Origin: Aquifex sp.
Lineage (GTDB): Bacteria > Aquificota > Aquificia > Aquificales > Aquificaceae
Assembly (NCBI GenBank): GCA_003978875.1
Contig: QNXQ01000121.1
Location: 1 to 45,521 of the forward strand
Length of the DNA: 45,521 nucleotides
Direction of reading: 5' to 3'
Shown: one piece after another, positions 1-7,887 of the stretch
How the letters are laid out: each line of letters opens with the position of its first letter
Numbering within the stretch: the stretch's first letter is position 1
The notes under the pieces: model-generated
Database searches by the model: none
Told to the model about the DNA's origin: nothing
Seen by the model: the letters and a program-made list of their open reading frames with translations, nothing else
Made by a program: the position numbers and the translations under genes

Positions 1-190
1 TTTTTTTAATGTTTTATCTTTACCAGCTATAACTCTTTTTTCTTTAGATTTAGATTTTTTATCTTCAGGTTCTTCTTCTCCACTCACCCATCTCTGCGTT
101 AAATCTTTGTTAGCAAATGACCTACGAGTACCATCATCTCTTTCACCTCTCCAATTACCCTTATTAGTTTTCCCATTTGAAGTAGAGTTA
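1..190 (-). other. Possible 5'-truncated reading frame on the minus strand, unknown product
   Basis: On the minus strand one frame stays open from about position 190 to the window edge. It reads as a hydrophilic K/E/R/D-rich stretch that includes RRSFANKDLTQRWVSGEEE followed by a Lys/Ser-rich segment. The strand is purine-rich, as coding strands are elsewhere in this window, while the opposite frame is the Ser/Leu/Pro-rich type expected of an antisense shadow. No credible start codon or ribosome binding site is seen at the right end, so the frame appears to have lost its 5' end near 165-190, just where an unrelated plus-strand frame begins. I do not recognise the family. It runs off the window. 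Confidence 0.3.
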
Positions 191-572
191 GAGGCGAAAT
201 ATTTAACATTTAGCAATACCGAGGAGCACAAGTACGGTATCAAAAGATTTATAAAGCTAAAAGAAAACGTATTTGCTTTAGGTTTTTATTCTTCCCGGAA
301 AATACCTTTTCGCTGCAAAAAGCGGTGTTTCCTATAAGTTTTTACACGTAGAAGCTTTTGTCGGAAATAGATTGTTTTTCTATGAAGAAGAAGGCTTTGA
401 ATTTCACAGTCACCCTGAGAAACATTTATACGGAGGCAAGGTCAAGCTTTCCCATGAGATAAAGGATTTCAAGTTTTCTGGAAAGTTTCTACTATCCTTT
501 TACAGGGAACTTGAATCTTCACGAAGGGCAAAAATATTCAGTATAGGCGTTAGTGTTGAGAAGGAATTTTAA
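172..572 (+). pseudogene. Remnant of an outer-membrane beta-barrel-like protein with a frameshift
   Basis: Two frames join into one plausible protein if one A is removed from the A-run at 299-302. The first frame gives the part ending GFYSSRK and the second continues YLFAAKSGVSYKF to the stop at 570-572. The joined sequence alternates polar and hydrophobic or aromatic residues and ends in a C-terminal phenylalanine (SVEKEF), which is typical of outer-membrane beta-barrels. No start codon or ribosome binding site is visible at its left end, where the coding signal switches to the other strand. It therefore looks 5'-truncated as well as frameshifted. A sequencing error in the A-run is possible. 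The family is not identified. Confidence 0.4.
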
Positions 573-617
573 ATAGAAAGAGACACCTTCTAAATACACG
601 AAGTAAAATAATTTCCG

Positions 618-1466
618 ATGCCACTCTTATTTAAGAAAATAAAAGACCTAAGGAATTATTTGAAGAGGAGAAAGTGTGAAGGGAAGGAAGTAGGTTTTGT
701 ACCCACAATGGGTTATCTCCATAAAGGGCATAGAGAACTTATAAAGTTAGCCAGAATGCAGAACGATATTGTAGTAGTAAGCATTTTTGTAAATCCAACC
801 CAATTTGGAGAAGGAGAAGACTACGATAGATACCCGAGGGATTTAGAAAGGGATTTGGCTATATGTGAAGAAGAGGGTGTAGATGTTGTTTTTGCTCCCG
901 AAGTGGAAGAAATATATCCTAAGGGTTATAGAACCAGGGTCTGTGTGGGGGAACTCGGAAATGTACTGGAAGGAGCATTTAGACCGGGCCACTTTGACGG
1001 TGTAGCGACAATAGTTGTAAAACTTTTCAACATAGTTCAACCAAACAGAGCTTATTTCGGAGAAAAGGATTATCAGCAGTTAAAAATAATCCAGCAGATT
1101 GTTGAGGATTTAAACATTCCCGTTGAAATAATTCCTGTTCCAATAGTGAGAGAGGAGGATGGACTTGCCTACAGTTCAAGAAATGTTTATCTATCTCCAG
1201 AGGAAAGGGAATCAGCTCTTGCAATATACAAGTCATTTCAATTAGCTGAAAAAATGATAAAAGCAGGTGAAAGGGATGCAAAAAGGATAAAGGAAGCTAT
1301 TAGGGCTTTTATAGAACGTCATCCTCATGTCAAGGGGATAGACTACGTTGAGATTACCGATGAAAACTTAAAACCAAAGGAAACAGTAGGAAAAGGTGAT
1401 AGAATTCTGGTTGCGGTAAGAGTCGGGAATACAAGGTTAATAGACAATTGGAAGGTGGAACTTTGA
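618..1466 (+). CDS. panC: Pantothenate synthetase (pantoate--beta-alanine ligase)
   Basis: This enzyme joins pantoate and beta-alanine with ATP to make pantothenate for coenzyme A, in the cytoplasm. The 282-aa length is usual for the family. The N-terminal nucleotide-binding motif VPTMGYLHKGH has the HxGH-type signature. FVNPTQFGEGEDYDRYPR, YFGEKDYQQL and the KMSKS-like SSRNVYLSPEER follow in the expected order. The ATG has no clear Shine-Dalgarno sequence. The gene overlaps fmt by four bases, so the two are probably cotranscribed. Confidence 0.96.
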   Translation: MPLLFKKIKDLRNYLKRRKCEGKEVGFVPTMGYLHKGHRELIKLARMQNDIVVVSIFVNPTQFGEGEDYDRYPRDLERDLAICEEEGVDVVFAPEVEEIYPKGYRTRVCVGELGNVLEGAFRPGHFDGVATIVVKLFNIVQPNRAYFGEKDYQQLKIIQQIVEDLNIPVEIIPVPIVREEDGLAYSSRNVYLSPEERESALAIYKSFQLAEKMIKAGERDAKRIKEAIRAFIERHPHVKGIDYVEITDENLKPKETVGKGDRILVAVRVGNTRLIDNWKVEL

Positions 1467-2374
1467 AACGCATTCTCTTTATGGGAACGCCTCAATTTGC
1501 GGTACCTAGTTTAGAAGAGTTAATTAAAAATTTCGAAGTTATAGGTGTAGTTTCTCAACCAGATAAACCTGCGGGAAGAGGAAAAAAATTAACACCTCCA
1601 CCTACGAAGGTTTTGGCTCAAAAATATGGAATTTCCGTATATCAGCCCGAGAAAAAGCGTGAATTAATCCCTTTGGTAAAAGATTTAAATCCCGATTGTA
1701 TAGTAGTAGTAGCCTACGGAAAAATCTTACCCAAAGAAGTTCTGGAAGTACCACCTTACAGAGTTATAAACTTGCACGCTTCTCTACTTCCCAAATACAG
1801 AGGAGCGGCTCCCATCCAAAGAGCTCTTATGGCTGGAGAAAAGGAAACCGGAAATACGGTAATGCTTGTGAATGAAGAAATGGATGCGGGAGACATTCTT
1901 TCACAAGAGGTTATAAAAATTGAAGAGGAAGATAACTTTTACTCTCTTTCTGAAAAACTCGCCCAAAGTGGTGCAAAACTTCTTGTAAAAACTTTAAAAG
2001 AATGGTTTGAAGGGAAAATTAAACCGATACCTCAAAATCATAAAGAAGCAACCTATGCTCCTCCAATCCAAAGAGAAGAGTTCAGAATATGCTGGGATGC
2101 TCCCGCAGAAAGTGTAAACGGGAGAATAAGAGGAGTTTATCCTAACGCCTATACCTTCTTCAAAGGAAACAGAATCAAGATACTGAAAGCTAAAGTAGTT
2201 GATATAGAAGGTTATCCCGGAGAAATTCAGGATACGAAAAAATTTATCGTAGCTTGTGGAGAAAAAAGCTTAGAAATCCTAGAGTTAATCTCTCCGAAAG
2301 GCAAAAGGATGACGGGAGAAGAATTCATGAGGGGCTATAGACCTCAGTTATTTGAATCATTGAAATTACAATGA
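1463..2374 (+). CDS. fmt: Methionyl-tRNA formyltransferase, TTG start
   Basis: The enzyme formylates initiator Met-tRNA using 10-formyl-tetrahydrofolate. The N-terminal FMGTPQFAVPSL begins the formyltransferase fold, and HASLLPKYRGAAPIQRAL holds the conserved catalytic segment. The C-terminal OB-like domain fills the last 100 residues, and the total of about 303 aa is normal. There is no ATG upstream of the first strand. The best start is the TTG at 1463, which overlaps the panC stop as TTGA and has a purine-rich GGAAGGTGG about 6 nt upstream. The TTG at 1448 is a less likely alternative. The 3' end overlaps a convergent gene by 31 bp. Confidence 0.95.
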   Translation: MKRILFMGTPQFAVPSLEELIKNFEVIGVVSQPDKPAGRGKKLTPPPTKVLAQKYGISVYQPEKKRELIPLVKDLNPDCIVVVAYGKILPKEVLEVPPYRVINLHASLLPKYRGAAPIQRALMAGEKETGNTVMLVNEEMDAGDILSQEVIKIEEEDNFYSLSEKLAQSGAKLLVKTLKEWFEGKIKPIPQNHKEATYAPPIQREEFRICWDAPAESVNGRIRGVYPNAYTFFKGNRIKILKAKVVDIEGYPGEIQDTKKFIVACGEKSLEILELISPKGKRMTGEEFMRGYRPQLFESLKLQ

Positions 2375-2703
2375 CAATAAGGACAAACCTTTGCTCTTCT
2401 CGGTATTGCCATATTACACATAGAACAAATCCTTTTTCCAGTAAAGAACGTAAAGGGTGGTATATGGAAAAGAGAATTGCCTATGTAAATGACAAAGATA
2501 ACTATGAAAATAATCCCCCAAGCTTGTAAAAGAGCAGATGTATCCATTTTCAATTTTAACCATATATATGTAGTGAGAAGGGAAGAAACCCAAAAGGCAA
2601 ATCGCTTAGCTAAAAAAACGGTAGCGATTAAGTAAACTAAAGCCATCCAGATGAAAAAGATTACAAGAGGTTCCTCCAGAATTTTCAAGACCTCTTTACT
2701 CAC
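2344..2703 (-). CDS. Small membrane protein with C-terminal zinc ribbon
   Basis: This 119-aa protein has about three hydrophobic helices in residues 10-85 and then a cytosolic-type zinc ribbon with two CxxC pairs (CSMC and CPYC). The GTG start at 2703 overlaps the stop of the 38-aa gene upstream as GTGA, so the pair is translationally coupled. The 3' end overlaps fmt, which is convergent. I do not recognise a characterised family. A zinc ribbon on a short membrane anchor could act in assembly or protein-protein contact, but this is inference only. Confidence 0.7.
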   Translation of the reverse strand: MSKEVLKILEEPLVIFFIWMALVYLIATVFLAKRFAFWVSSLLTTYIWLKLKMDTSALLQAWGIIFIVIFVIYIGNSLFHIPPFTFFTGKRICSMCNMAIPRRAKVCPYCHCNFNDSNN

Positions 2704-2816
2704 TCCCGTCTCCCTTTCTTTTCTTTCCAGAAAAGGTATAATACCACTGCAAAAGCTACAATCCCGAACAATACACCACCTATGAATAGAACTATTATCA
2801 GACTCAAGTTATCCAT
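2700..2816 (-). CDS. 38-aa single-pass membrane peptide
   Basis: An ATG at 2816 opens a 38-codon frame with one long hydrophobic helix (SLIIVLFIGGVLFGIVAF and following) and a charged tail ending KKGRRE. Its stop overlaps the GTG start of the zinc-ribbon gene. Size and topology resemble small cytochrome oxidase-assembly peptides such as CcoS, but the usual C-terminal CcoS signature is absent, so this is only a resemblance. There is no Shine-Dalgarno sequence. A TAAAAT box lies exactly 7 nt before the ATG, which suggests a leaderless transcript. Confidence 0.6.
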   Translation of the reverse strand: MDNLSLIIVLFIGGVLFGIVAFAVVLYLFWKEKKGRRE

Positions 2817-2836
2817 TTAAATACATTTTAAGTATT

Positions 2837-3733
2837 ATGAAGTATCCCTCTTATTTGAATCTTTACGAGACAGGAGAGCTGGAAAGGAGAGTAGAAAAAG
2901 CTCTGGGCATGCTAAAGGAATGCAAGGTATGTCCTCACAAATGTAACGTAGATAGAACGAAAAATGAAAAGGGATACTGCAAAGTGGGAAGGTATGCAAT
3001 TGTCGCAGATTACTTCCCTCACTTAGGTGAAGAATTTCCAATCAGAGGATACAGGGGAAGTGGAACAATATTCTTTTCCTATTGCAATATGAGATGTGTT
3101 TATTGTCAAAATTACGACGTCAGCCATCACGGTGTCGGGAGAATAATGAAACCTGAAGACCTTGCTCAGGTTATGCTTGAATTGCAAGATTACGGTTGCC
3201 ATAACATAAACTTGGTAACTCCTTCACACGTAGTTCCTCAGATACTTGAAGCACTGCTGATAGCTGTTGAAAAAGGCCTTAGAATTCCGATAGTCTACAA
3301 TACTTCTTCCTTTGATTCTTTAGAAACGTTAAAACTCTTGGACGGAATAGTAGATATATATCTCGCGGATTTGAAATATTTAAACAAGGGATTCGGGAGA
3401 AAGTACTCAAAGGTAAAAGACTATCCTTCCGCCGCAAAAAAAGCTATAGTGGAAATGTACAGGCAAGTAGGAAATCTAAGAGTAGACGAGAAAGGTATAG
3501 CAGTGAGGGGACTTCTCATAAGACATCTCGTTCTTCCCAACGATATATCGACAACCAAAGAGGTTATGGAGTTTCTGAGGAGTATAGACCCTTCTCTTGC
3601 TATAAATGTTATGAAACAATACTTTCCTCATTACAAAGCATGGGATTACCCCGAACTATCGAGAAGAATTACAGAAGCTGAATACAGAAAAGCTCTTGAA
3701 GAAGCAAAAGGCTTTACGCTTATACTGGACTAA
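2837..3733 (+). CDS. PflX-like radical SAM protein
   Basis: The 298-aa protein carries the radical SAM cluster motif CNMRCVYC at residues 83-90 (CxxxCxxC). Four more cysteines lie near the N-terminus (C29, C32, C36, C48) in the pattern CKVCPHKC...GYC, as in the PflX (COG1313) family related to pyruvate formate-lyase activating enzymes. The substrate is unknown for this family. It is divergent from the 38-aa peptide gene with only 20 bp between start codons. There is no Shine-Dalgarno sequence. ccdA follows after 11 bp. Confidence 0.85.
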   Translation: MKYPSYLNLYETGELERRVEKALGMLKECKVCPHKCNVDRTKNEKGYCKVGRYAIVADYFPHLGEEFPIRGYRGSGTIFFSYCNMRCVYCQNYDVSHHGVGRIMKPEDLAQVMLELQDYGCHNINLVTPSHVVPQILEALLIAVEKGLRIPIVYNTSSFDSLETLKLLDGIVDIYLADLKYLNKGFGRKYSKVKDYPSAAKKAIVEMYRQVGNLRVDEKGIAVRGLLIRHLVLPNDISTTKEVMEFLRSIDPSLAINVMKQYFPHYKAWDYPELSRRITEAEYRKALEEAKGFTLILD

Positions 3734-3744
3734 AATTAAAGTTT

Positions 3745-4578
3745 ATGGAAGTAACATTTTTGAGTGCATTTTTAGCAGGAGTACTTTCTTTTCTTTCTCC
3801 CTGTATACTTCCTATAATTCCCGCATATCTCTCGTATATATCCGGAGTGGGATTAGGGGAGTTAGAAAGAGAGAAAAAAATAATAAACTGGAAGGTATTC
3901 TTTTCAGCCCTTTACTTTGTTCTTGGGTTTTCCATTGTATTTACAGGATTAGGAGCAAGTGCAACATTTATAGGTCAACTTCTTCAGGAATACCAGGAAT
4001 GGATTATCAGGATAGGGAGCGGATTAGTAATATTCTTCGGACTGCATTTTTCGGGACTGTTCCTCTGGAAACACTTTCTGAAAGCGTATATAGCGGTCGG
4101 TCTTATTATACCGATTCTTTATTCCCTAAATCTTGTAAGAGGTGAAGAGCTTTTCAATCTGGCCTTTGCCTACACCGTAGTTCTAATACTTTATCTCTTT
4201 AAAGTTCACGAGTTTTTATACAGACAGCTGAAAATAGAAGCAAAAGCAGAACTGTCTTATGTGGGAGCCTTTATTATGGGTGTAGTTTTTGCCTTCGGTT
4301 GGAGTCCGTGCATAGGACCGGTTCTGGGCTCTATTCTCTTTTTAGCATCTCAGCAAGAAACCGTTGCAAAAGGAGCCATGCTGCTACTTACATACTCGGT
4401 AGGCTTAGGAATTCCTTTCCTTTTAGCGGGTCTTCTCTTCTCCTTCTTCCTTAATTTTGTAAAGGCCTTTTCAAAATACTTCAAGTACGTTGAAATAATC
4501 GGCGGTATTCTCCTAATTTCTTTAGGAATTCTACTCGCTTTGGATAAATTATCCCTTCTTGCTAATATAACTTTCTGA
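3745..4578 (+). CDS. ccdA: Cytochrome c biogenesis protein CcdA
   Basis: This inner-membrane thiol transporter moves reducing equivalents from cytoplasmic thioredoxin to the periplasm to keep apocytochrome heme-binding cysteines reduced. The first helix holds LSFLSPCILPIIP and the fourth holds FGWSPCIGPVLG, the paired cysteines that form the redox pair in the family. The protein is 277 aa, slightly longer than many CcdA proteins because of an extra hydrophobic stretch in the middle (residues about 112-155). The stop overlaps the hisH start as TGATG. The role fits a genome with many c-type cytochromes, several of which are in this window. Confidence 0.93.
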   Translation: MEVTFLSAFLAGVLSFLSPCILPIIPAYLSYISGVGLGELEREKKIINWKVFFSALYFVLGFSIVFTGLGASATFIGQLLQEYQEWIIRIGSGLVIFFGLHFSGLFLWKHFLKAYIAVGLIIPILYSLNLVRGEELFNLAFAYTVVLILYLFKVHEFLYRQLKIEAKAELSYVGAFIMGVVFAFGWSPCIGPVLGSILFLASQQETVAKGAMLLLTYSVGLGIPFLLAGLLFSFFLNFVKAFSKYFKYVEIIGGILLISLGILLALDKLSLLANITF

Positions 4579-5201
4579 TGAGAACTATAGTAATAGACTA
4601 CGGAATGGGAAATTTGCGAAGTGTAGCAAAAGCCCTTGAAACCGTAGGTTTCCCAGATGTTTTAATCACAGGGGATTACAGAAAAGTAGAAACTGCGGAT
4701 ATACTTGTTCTTCCTGGAGTGGGTGCTTTTGGAGACGCTATAAAAAATCTTGAGGAATTAGGATTAATAGAATCAATAAGAAAACACATAGAAAAGGGAA
4801 AACCCTTTTTAGGAATATGTCTAGGATTACAGTTATTGTTTGAAAAAAGCTATGAGCACGGAGAACATAAAGGTCTGGGTGTCTTTAAAGGTGAAGTTAG
4901 ACTTCTTCCTACAGGAGTAAAAATTCCACATATCGGTTGGAATCAGCTTTGGTTTAAAAGGGAAAGCGAGATACTTGAAGGAATAAAAGAAGGAGATTTC
5001 TTTTACTTTGTCCACTCATACAGAGTTATTCCCAAAGAAGAGGAAATTGTATTAACTACCACAGATTACGGAGAGTATTTTGTTTCCTCAGTGCTGGTTG
5101 ATAATCTCTTAGCCGTTCAGTTCCATCCCGAGAAAAGCCAAAAAAAGGGGTTAAAGCTCTTAGAAAATTTTAGGAAAAAAGCGGAAAAGGCAATTTCTTA
5201 A
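4578..5201 (+). CDS. hisH: Imidazole glycerol phosphate synthase glutaminase subunit
   Basis: HisH supplies ammonia from glutamine to HisF in histidine synthesis. The class I glutamine amidotransferase triad is present: nucleophile C81 in FLGICLGLQ, and H183 and E185 in VQFHPEKS. The oxyanion region GVGAFGDA is also intact. At 207 aa it is full length. The start overlaps the ccdA stop. No other his gene is in the window, in line with the scattered pathway genes of Aquificales. The 3' end overlaps the convergent cytochrome gene by 4 bp. Confidence 0.95.
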   Translation: MRTIVIDYGMGNLRSVAKALETVGFPDVLITGDYRKVETADILVLPGVGAFGDAIKNLEELGLIESIRKHIEKGKPFLGICLGLQLLFEKSYEHGEHKGLGVFKGEVRLLPTGVKIPHIGWNQLWFKRESEILEGIKEGDFFYFVHSYRVIPKEEEIVLTTTDYGEYFVSSVLVDNLLAVQFHPEKSQKKGLKLLENFRKKAEKAIS

Positions 5202-5713
5202 TCTTCTCCTTGAAGTGCAGGCTTCTCCATCATACCCTTTCCGCGACCGTGTATTCCTCTCCCGTGTCCATGGAACTTCCTTATCATTTCTTCCCATGAC
5301 CCTTCATACCTGTGATACATCCAGTAAGCAACCGCTTCCTTTTCTTCTTCCGATAGACCCTTTCCTATGGGAGGCATAACACCGAAGAGTTTAAAAGCCA
5401 TGGGCATACATACTCCTTTTTCCCTCATGGGCTCCGTTATATAGTTCTTTACAAATTCAATAAAGTCTTCCTCTTCTGGGTAAAAGTGTTTAACTCTTAA
5501 AGCTACCTCGTTCATGGGCGGGGCCTGAATGGGTGGTTTTTCACCCTTCATTACTCTCATTCTCACCTGACGTATTTCCTCATGGGACATATACTCAACG
5601 TGACAAGCACTGCAACTCTTTTTAAAGACCTCATAACCCTTTTTCATTAGTTCTTCGCTGGGAATTGCAAATATTGGTAGGACAAAAGTAAGTCCGAGGA
5701 AAAATTTTTTCAT
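5198..5713 (-). CDS. Periplasmic monoheme cytochrome c with His/Gly/Arg-rich tail
   Basis: A signal peptide (MKKFFLGLTFVLPIFAIP) precedes one heme c site, CSACH, near residue 36. Met-rich stretches such as VCMPMAFKLFGVMPP could provide the axial methionine. The last 25 residues are unusually rich in His, Gly and Arg (KFHGHGRGIHGRGKG). The protein is 171 aa. A strong AAGGAGG lies before the ATG. Just upstream is an AGTAAAT-N4-ATTTACT inverted repeat also found at norC and nirS, so it may belong to the denitrification regulon, for example as an electron donor. That role is inference. Confidence 0.85.
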   Translation of the reverse strand: MKKFFLGLTFVLPIFAIPSEELMKKGYEVFKKSCSACHVEYMSHEEIRQVRMRVMKGEKPPIQAPPMNEVALRVKHFYPEEEDFIEFVKNYITEPMREKGVCMPMAFKLFGVMPPIGKGLSEEEKEAVAYWMYHRYEGSWEEMIRKFHGHGRGIHGRGKGMMEKPALQGED

Positions 5714-5728
5714 CCCACATACCTCCTT

Positions 5729-5746
5729 AGTAAATTCTAATTTACT
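5729..5746 (-). promoter_or_regulatory. 18-bp inverted repeat, putative operator of the cytochrome c gene
   Basis: The arms AGTAAAT and ATTTACT are perfect complements separated by 4 bp. The site lies 16 bp upstream of the cytochrome c start codon. A possible promoter for that gene is TTCAAA, 17 bp, TATCAT (5756-5761), which would place the repeat just after the transcription start, where a repressor would act. The same 7-4-7 layout occurs at norC (18322-18339) and nirS (28790-28807). Confidence 0.5.
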
Positions 5747-5767
5747 TTTTGTGAAATGATACGAGTA

Positions 5768-5796
5768 TTGACATAAAATTTGAAGCTTTTTATATT
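5768..5796 (+). promoter_or_regulatory. Sigma-70 promoter of the SRP RNA
   Basis: TTGACA at 5768-5773 and TATATT at 5791-5796 are separated by 17 bp. The predicted start lies at about 5803-5806, exactly where the RNA's terminal stem begins. Confidence 0.8.
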
Positions 5797-5805
5797 AGAT
5801 AATTA

Positions 5806-5882
5806 GCCCTGCGGCGGGACAGGGTGAACTCCCCCAGGCCCGAAAGGGAGCAAGGGTAAGCCCGCCGTCCCGTGCGCAGGGT
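5806..5882 (+). ncRNA. ffs: Signal recognition particle RNA, small bacterial (4.5S) type
   Basis: The terminal stem pairs CCCTGCG (5807-5813) with CGCAGGG (5875-5881), continued by CGGGAC with GTCCCG (5815-5820 / 5867-5872). The apical part contains the conserved domain IV elements GGTGAACTCCCCCAGGCC, GAAA-type loop and AGCAAGGG. At about 77 nt it lacks an Alu domain. It is a GC-rich island in AT-rich surroundings. It binds Ffh and is needed for cotranslational membrane targeting. Confidence 0.95.
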
Positions 5883-5928
5883 CTTTTATTTTAATCAAAT
5901 CCTCAGTATTTCCTCGGGGGTGAACCTT

Positions 5929-6156
5929 ATGACTTCAGCTTCTATTGCGGAAAAACTAAGAAAACTGAAAGAAAGAAGAAAAAATGGTGAGATAGATGCA
6001 AGGGTATTTTATATATCTCTTCTTCAACTTACAACGGAACTTTTAAACGAGTTAGAACATGAAGACATATCCGATGAAGATGTAAAAAAACAAATTCCCT
6101 TAATTCTTACCTTTCTAGAAGAACAGATATCTAAGTATGCTCAAAGAGGTCATTGA
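5929..6156 (+). CDS. Conserved-looking 75-aa protein preceding dnaX
   Basis: The frame opens inside the SRP RNA, but the credible start is the ATG at 5929, seven bases after a GGGGG Shine-Dalgarno-like run. The product is a charged, helical 75-aa protein with no cysteine. Its stop (TGA, 6154-6156) overlaps the dnaX ATG. I do not recognise the family. Tight coupling to dnaX suggests cotranslation, not necessarily a replication role. Confidence 0.65.
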   Translation: MTSASIAEKLRKLKERRKNGEIDARVFYISLLQLTTELLNELEHEDISDEDVKKQIPLILTFLEEQISKYAQRGH

Positions 6157-7586
6157 TGGCTTACATTCCTTTTGCAAGAAAATATAGACCTAAATTCTTT
6201 AAAGAGGTCATAGGTCAAGATGCACCCGTACGTATTTTAAAAAACGCTATTCGGAATAACAGGGTAGCCCACGCTTATTTATTTGCAGGACCCAGGGGAG
6301 TAGGTAAAACAACCATAGCGAGGATTTTGGCAAAAGCCTTGAACTGTAAAAATCCCTCTGAAGGAGAACCTTGCGGAGAATGTGAACACTGCAGGGAAAT
6401 AGATAGGGGAATATTTCCAGACCTTATAGAAATGGACGCTGCCTCAAACAGAGGTATAGACGATATCAGAACACTAAAGGAAGCGGTAAATTACAAACCC
6501 ATTAAAGGGAAATACAAAGTTTATATTATCGACGAAGCACACATGCTTACAAAAGAGGCATTCAACGCCCTACTTAAAACCCTTGAAGAACCACCCCAAA
6601 ATACCGTTTTCGTTCTGTGTACCACCGAGTACGATAAAATTCTCCCCACCATACTTTCCAGATGCCAAAGGATAATTTTCTCAAAGGTGTCAAAAGAAAA
6701 AGTTATCGAATACCTCAAGAAAATTTGCGAAAAGGAAAACATCGAGTATGAAGAAAAGGCACTTGAACTTTTAGCCCATGCCTCGGAAGGATGTATGAGA
6801 GATGCCGCCTCTCTTTTAGACCAGGCAAGCGTATACGGTGAAGGAAAGGTAAAGAGAGAAGTAGTTGAGAACTTCTTAGGCATATTGAGTCAGGAAACGG
6901 TAAGAAAATTTTTAAGGTTCCTTTTAAATTCAGAAGTTGATGAAGCTATAAAGTTTTTAAATGAGCTCTCCGAAAAGGGATATAACCTCGGAAAGTTTTG
7001 GGAAATGCTTGAAGAGGAAGTAAGAAATGCTATCCTCGTAAAAAGCTTAAAAAATCCCCAGCTCATAGTAGAAAACTGGAAAGATTACGAAGAGTTTAAA
7101 GAATTTCCCTTAGAGGCACTCCTTTACGTTGAGAATTTAATAAATAGAGGAAAAGTAGAAGCGAGAACAAGAGAACCCTTAAGGGCTTACGAACTTGCAG
7201 TAATAAAGAGCTTAATAGTAAATGAGATACTTCCCATTTCTCAACTTGGGAAGATTATCGGAAAAGAAAGTAGCCAAAAAGAGAATAATGATAAACCTAA
7301 AGAAGAGGAAACCGTAGAAAAAACACCCAAGGAAAAAGAGATATCTCCTAAGGCGAACATAGAAGAAGTTATAAATTCTATACAAAAACACCTTATAAGA
7401 AGAATAATCGAGGATGCTGAAAAGGAAGAAAGAGATGGAAAGATAGTTATTAAGGTTGATGCAAGCCACTACAAAAGCTATAAAAAAGAATTTGAAAAAC
7501 TAAAAGAACTGTATCCTTTTCTTGAATATGAACTTTTAGAAGTAAAAAAAAAGAGTTCAGACCAGAACAAGATGAAGCTGTTCTGA
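6156..7586 (+). CDS. dnaX: DNA polymerase III tau/gamma subunit, clamp loader ATPase
   Basis: DnaX is the AAA+ motor of the clamp loader. The Walker A motif GPRGVGKTT is at about residue 45, and a four-cysteine zinc module (C in CKNPSEGEPCGECEHC) follows. Walker B with DEAH, then the SRC sensor segment, and the domain II/III helices come next. The zero frame gives 476 aa, shorter than long tau proteins. Near the 3' end a run of nine A (7544-7552) is followed in the -1 frame by 31 more codons that read like the usual DnaX C-terminal tail. The ATG at 6156 is chosen over the TTG at 6153 because it couples to the upstream stop. Confidence 0.94.
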   Translation: MAYIPFARKYRPKFFKEVIGQDAPVRILKNAIRNNRVAHAYLFAGPRGVGKTTIARILAKALNCKNPSEGEPCGECEHCREIDRGIFPDLIEMDAASNRGIDDIRTLKEAVNYKPIKGKYKVYIIDEAHMLTKEAFNALLKTLEEPPQNTVFVLCTTEYDKILPTILSRCQRIIFSKVSKEKVIEYLKKICEKENIEYEEKALELLAHASEGCMRDAASLLDQASVYGEGKVKREVVENFLGILSQETVRKFLRFLLNSEVDEAIKFLNELSEKGYNLGKFWEMLEEEVRNAILVKSLKNPQLIVENWKDYEEFKEFPLEALLYVENLINRGKVEARTREPLRAYELAVIKSLIVNEILPISQLGKIIGKESSQKENNDKPKEEETVEKTPKEKEISPKANIEEVINSIQKHLIRRIIEDAEKEERDGKIVIKVDASHYKSYKKEFEKLKELYPFLEYELLEVKKKSSDQNKMKLF

Positions 7587-7648
7587 AGGTAAAGGAGTTG
7601 TTCAATGCAAAAATACTCAAAGTACGAGATAAAGGCAAAGGTAATTAA
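7544..7648 (+). other. A9 slippery run and alternative -1 frame tail of dnaX
   Basis: A homopolymer of nine A begins at 7544. In the zero frame translation ends 11 codons later at 7586. In the -1 frame it continues to TAA at 7646-7648 and includes DEAVLKVKELFNAKILKV, which resembles the amphipathic end of many bacterial DnaX proteins. The tail overlaps the next gene by 44 bp. Thermus thermophilus dnaX uses an A9 run for transcriptional slippage, so the same mechanism is possible here. Confidence 0.5.
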
Positions 7649-7868
7649 AGTAAGAATGCCTGTTGAAGAAGTAGGTTTATTCAATTCGTTAATAGACGGT
7701 CTTCCCAGATATGCACTTACCAGAACAAAGGAAAAGGGAACGGGAGAAGTATTTGTTTTGGTAACTCCTTACAAGGTGAAGGAGCTAATGGAAGCGTTGG
7801 AAGGAATGAAAAAGCACATTAAAAACTTGGAAATACTCGGAGAGACGGACGAAGAACTTACCTTTTGA
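7605..7868 (+). CDS. 87-aa protein of unknown function, possibly DUF4911-like
   Basis: An AAAGGAG lies 8 nt before the ATG. The 87-aa product alternates beta-type segments (KAKVIKVRMP, GEVFVLVTP) with a C-terminal helix rich in Glu and Lys. The general layout recalls the small DUF4911 family, but I am not certain. It sits between dnaX and uvrB on the same strand with short gaps (18 and 19 bp), so it probably shares their transcript. No catalytic motif is visible. Confidence 0.7.
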   Translation: MQKYSKYEIKAKVIKVRMPVEEVGLFNSLIDGLPRYALTRTKEKGTGEVFVLVTPYKVKELMEALEGMKKHIKNLEILGETDEELTF

Positions 7869-7887
7869 AGGAATATCTTTAAATCTT

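Noticed and set aside
3696..4145. 149-codon plus-strand frame overlapping ccdA
   Set aside because: Out-of-frame shadow of ccdA, which has the paired transmembrane cysteines.
5727..5755. TTCACA-17-TACTAA as the promoter of the cytochrome c gene
   Set aside because: Transcription would start after the Shine-Dalgarno at 5722-5726; the promoter further upstream (TATCAT at 5756-5761) is more sensible.
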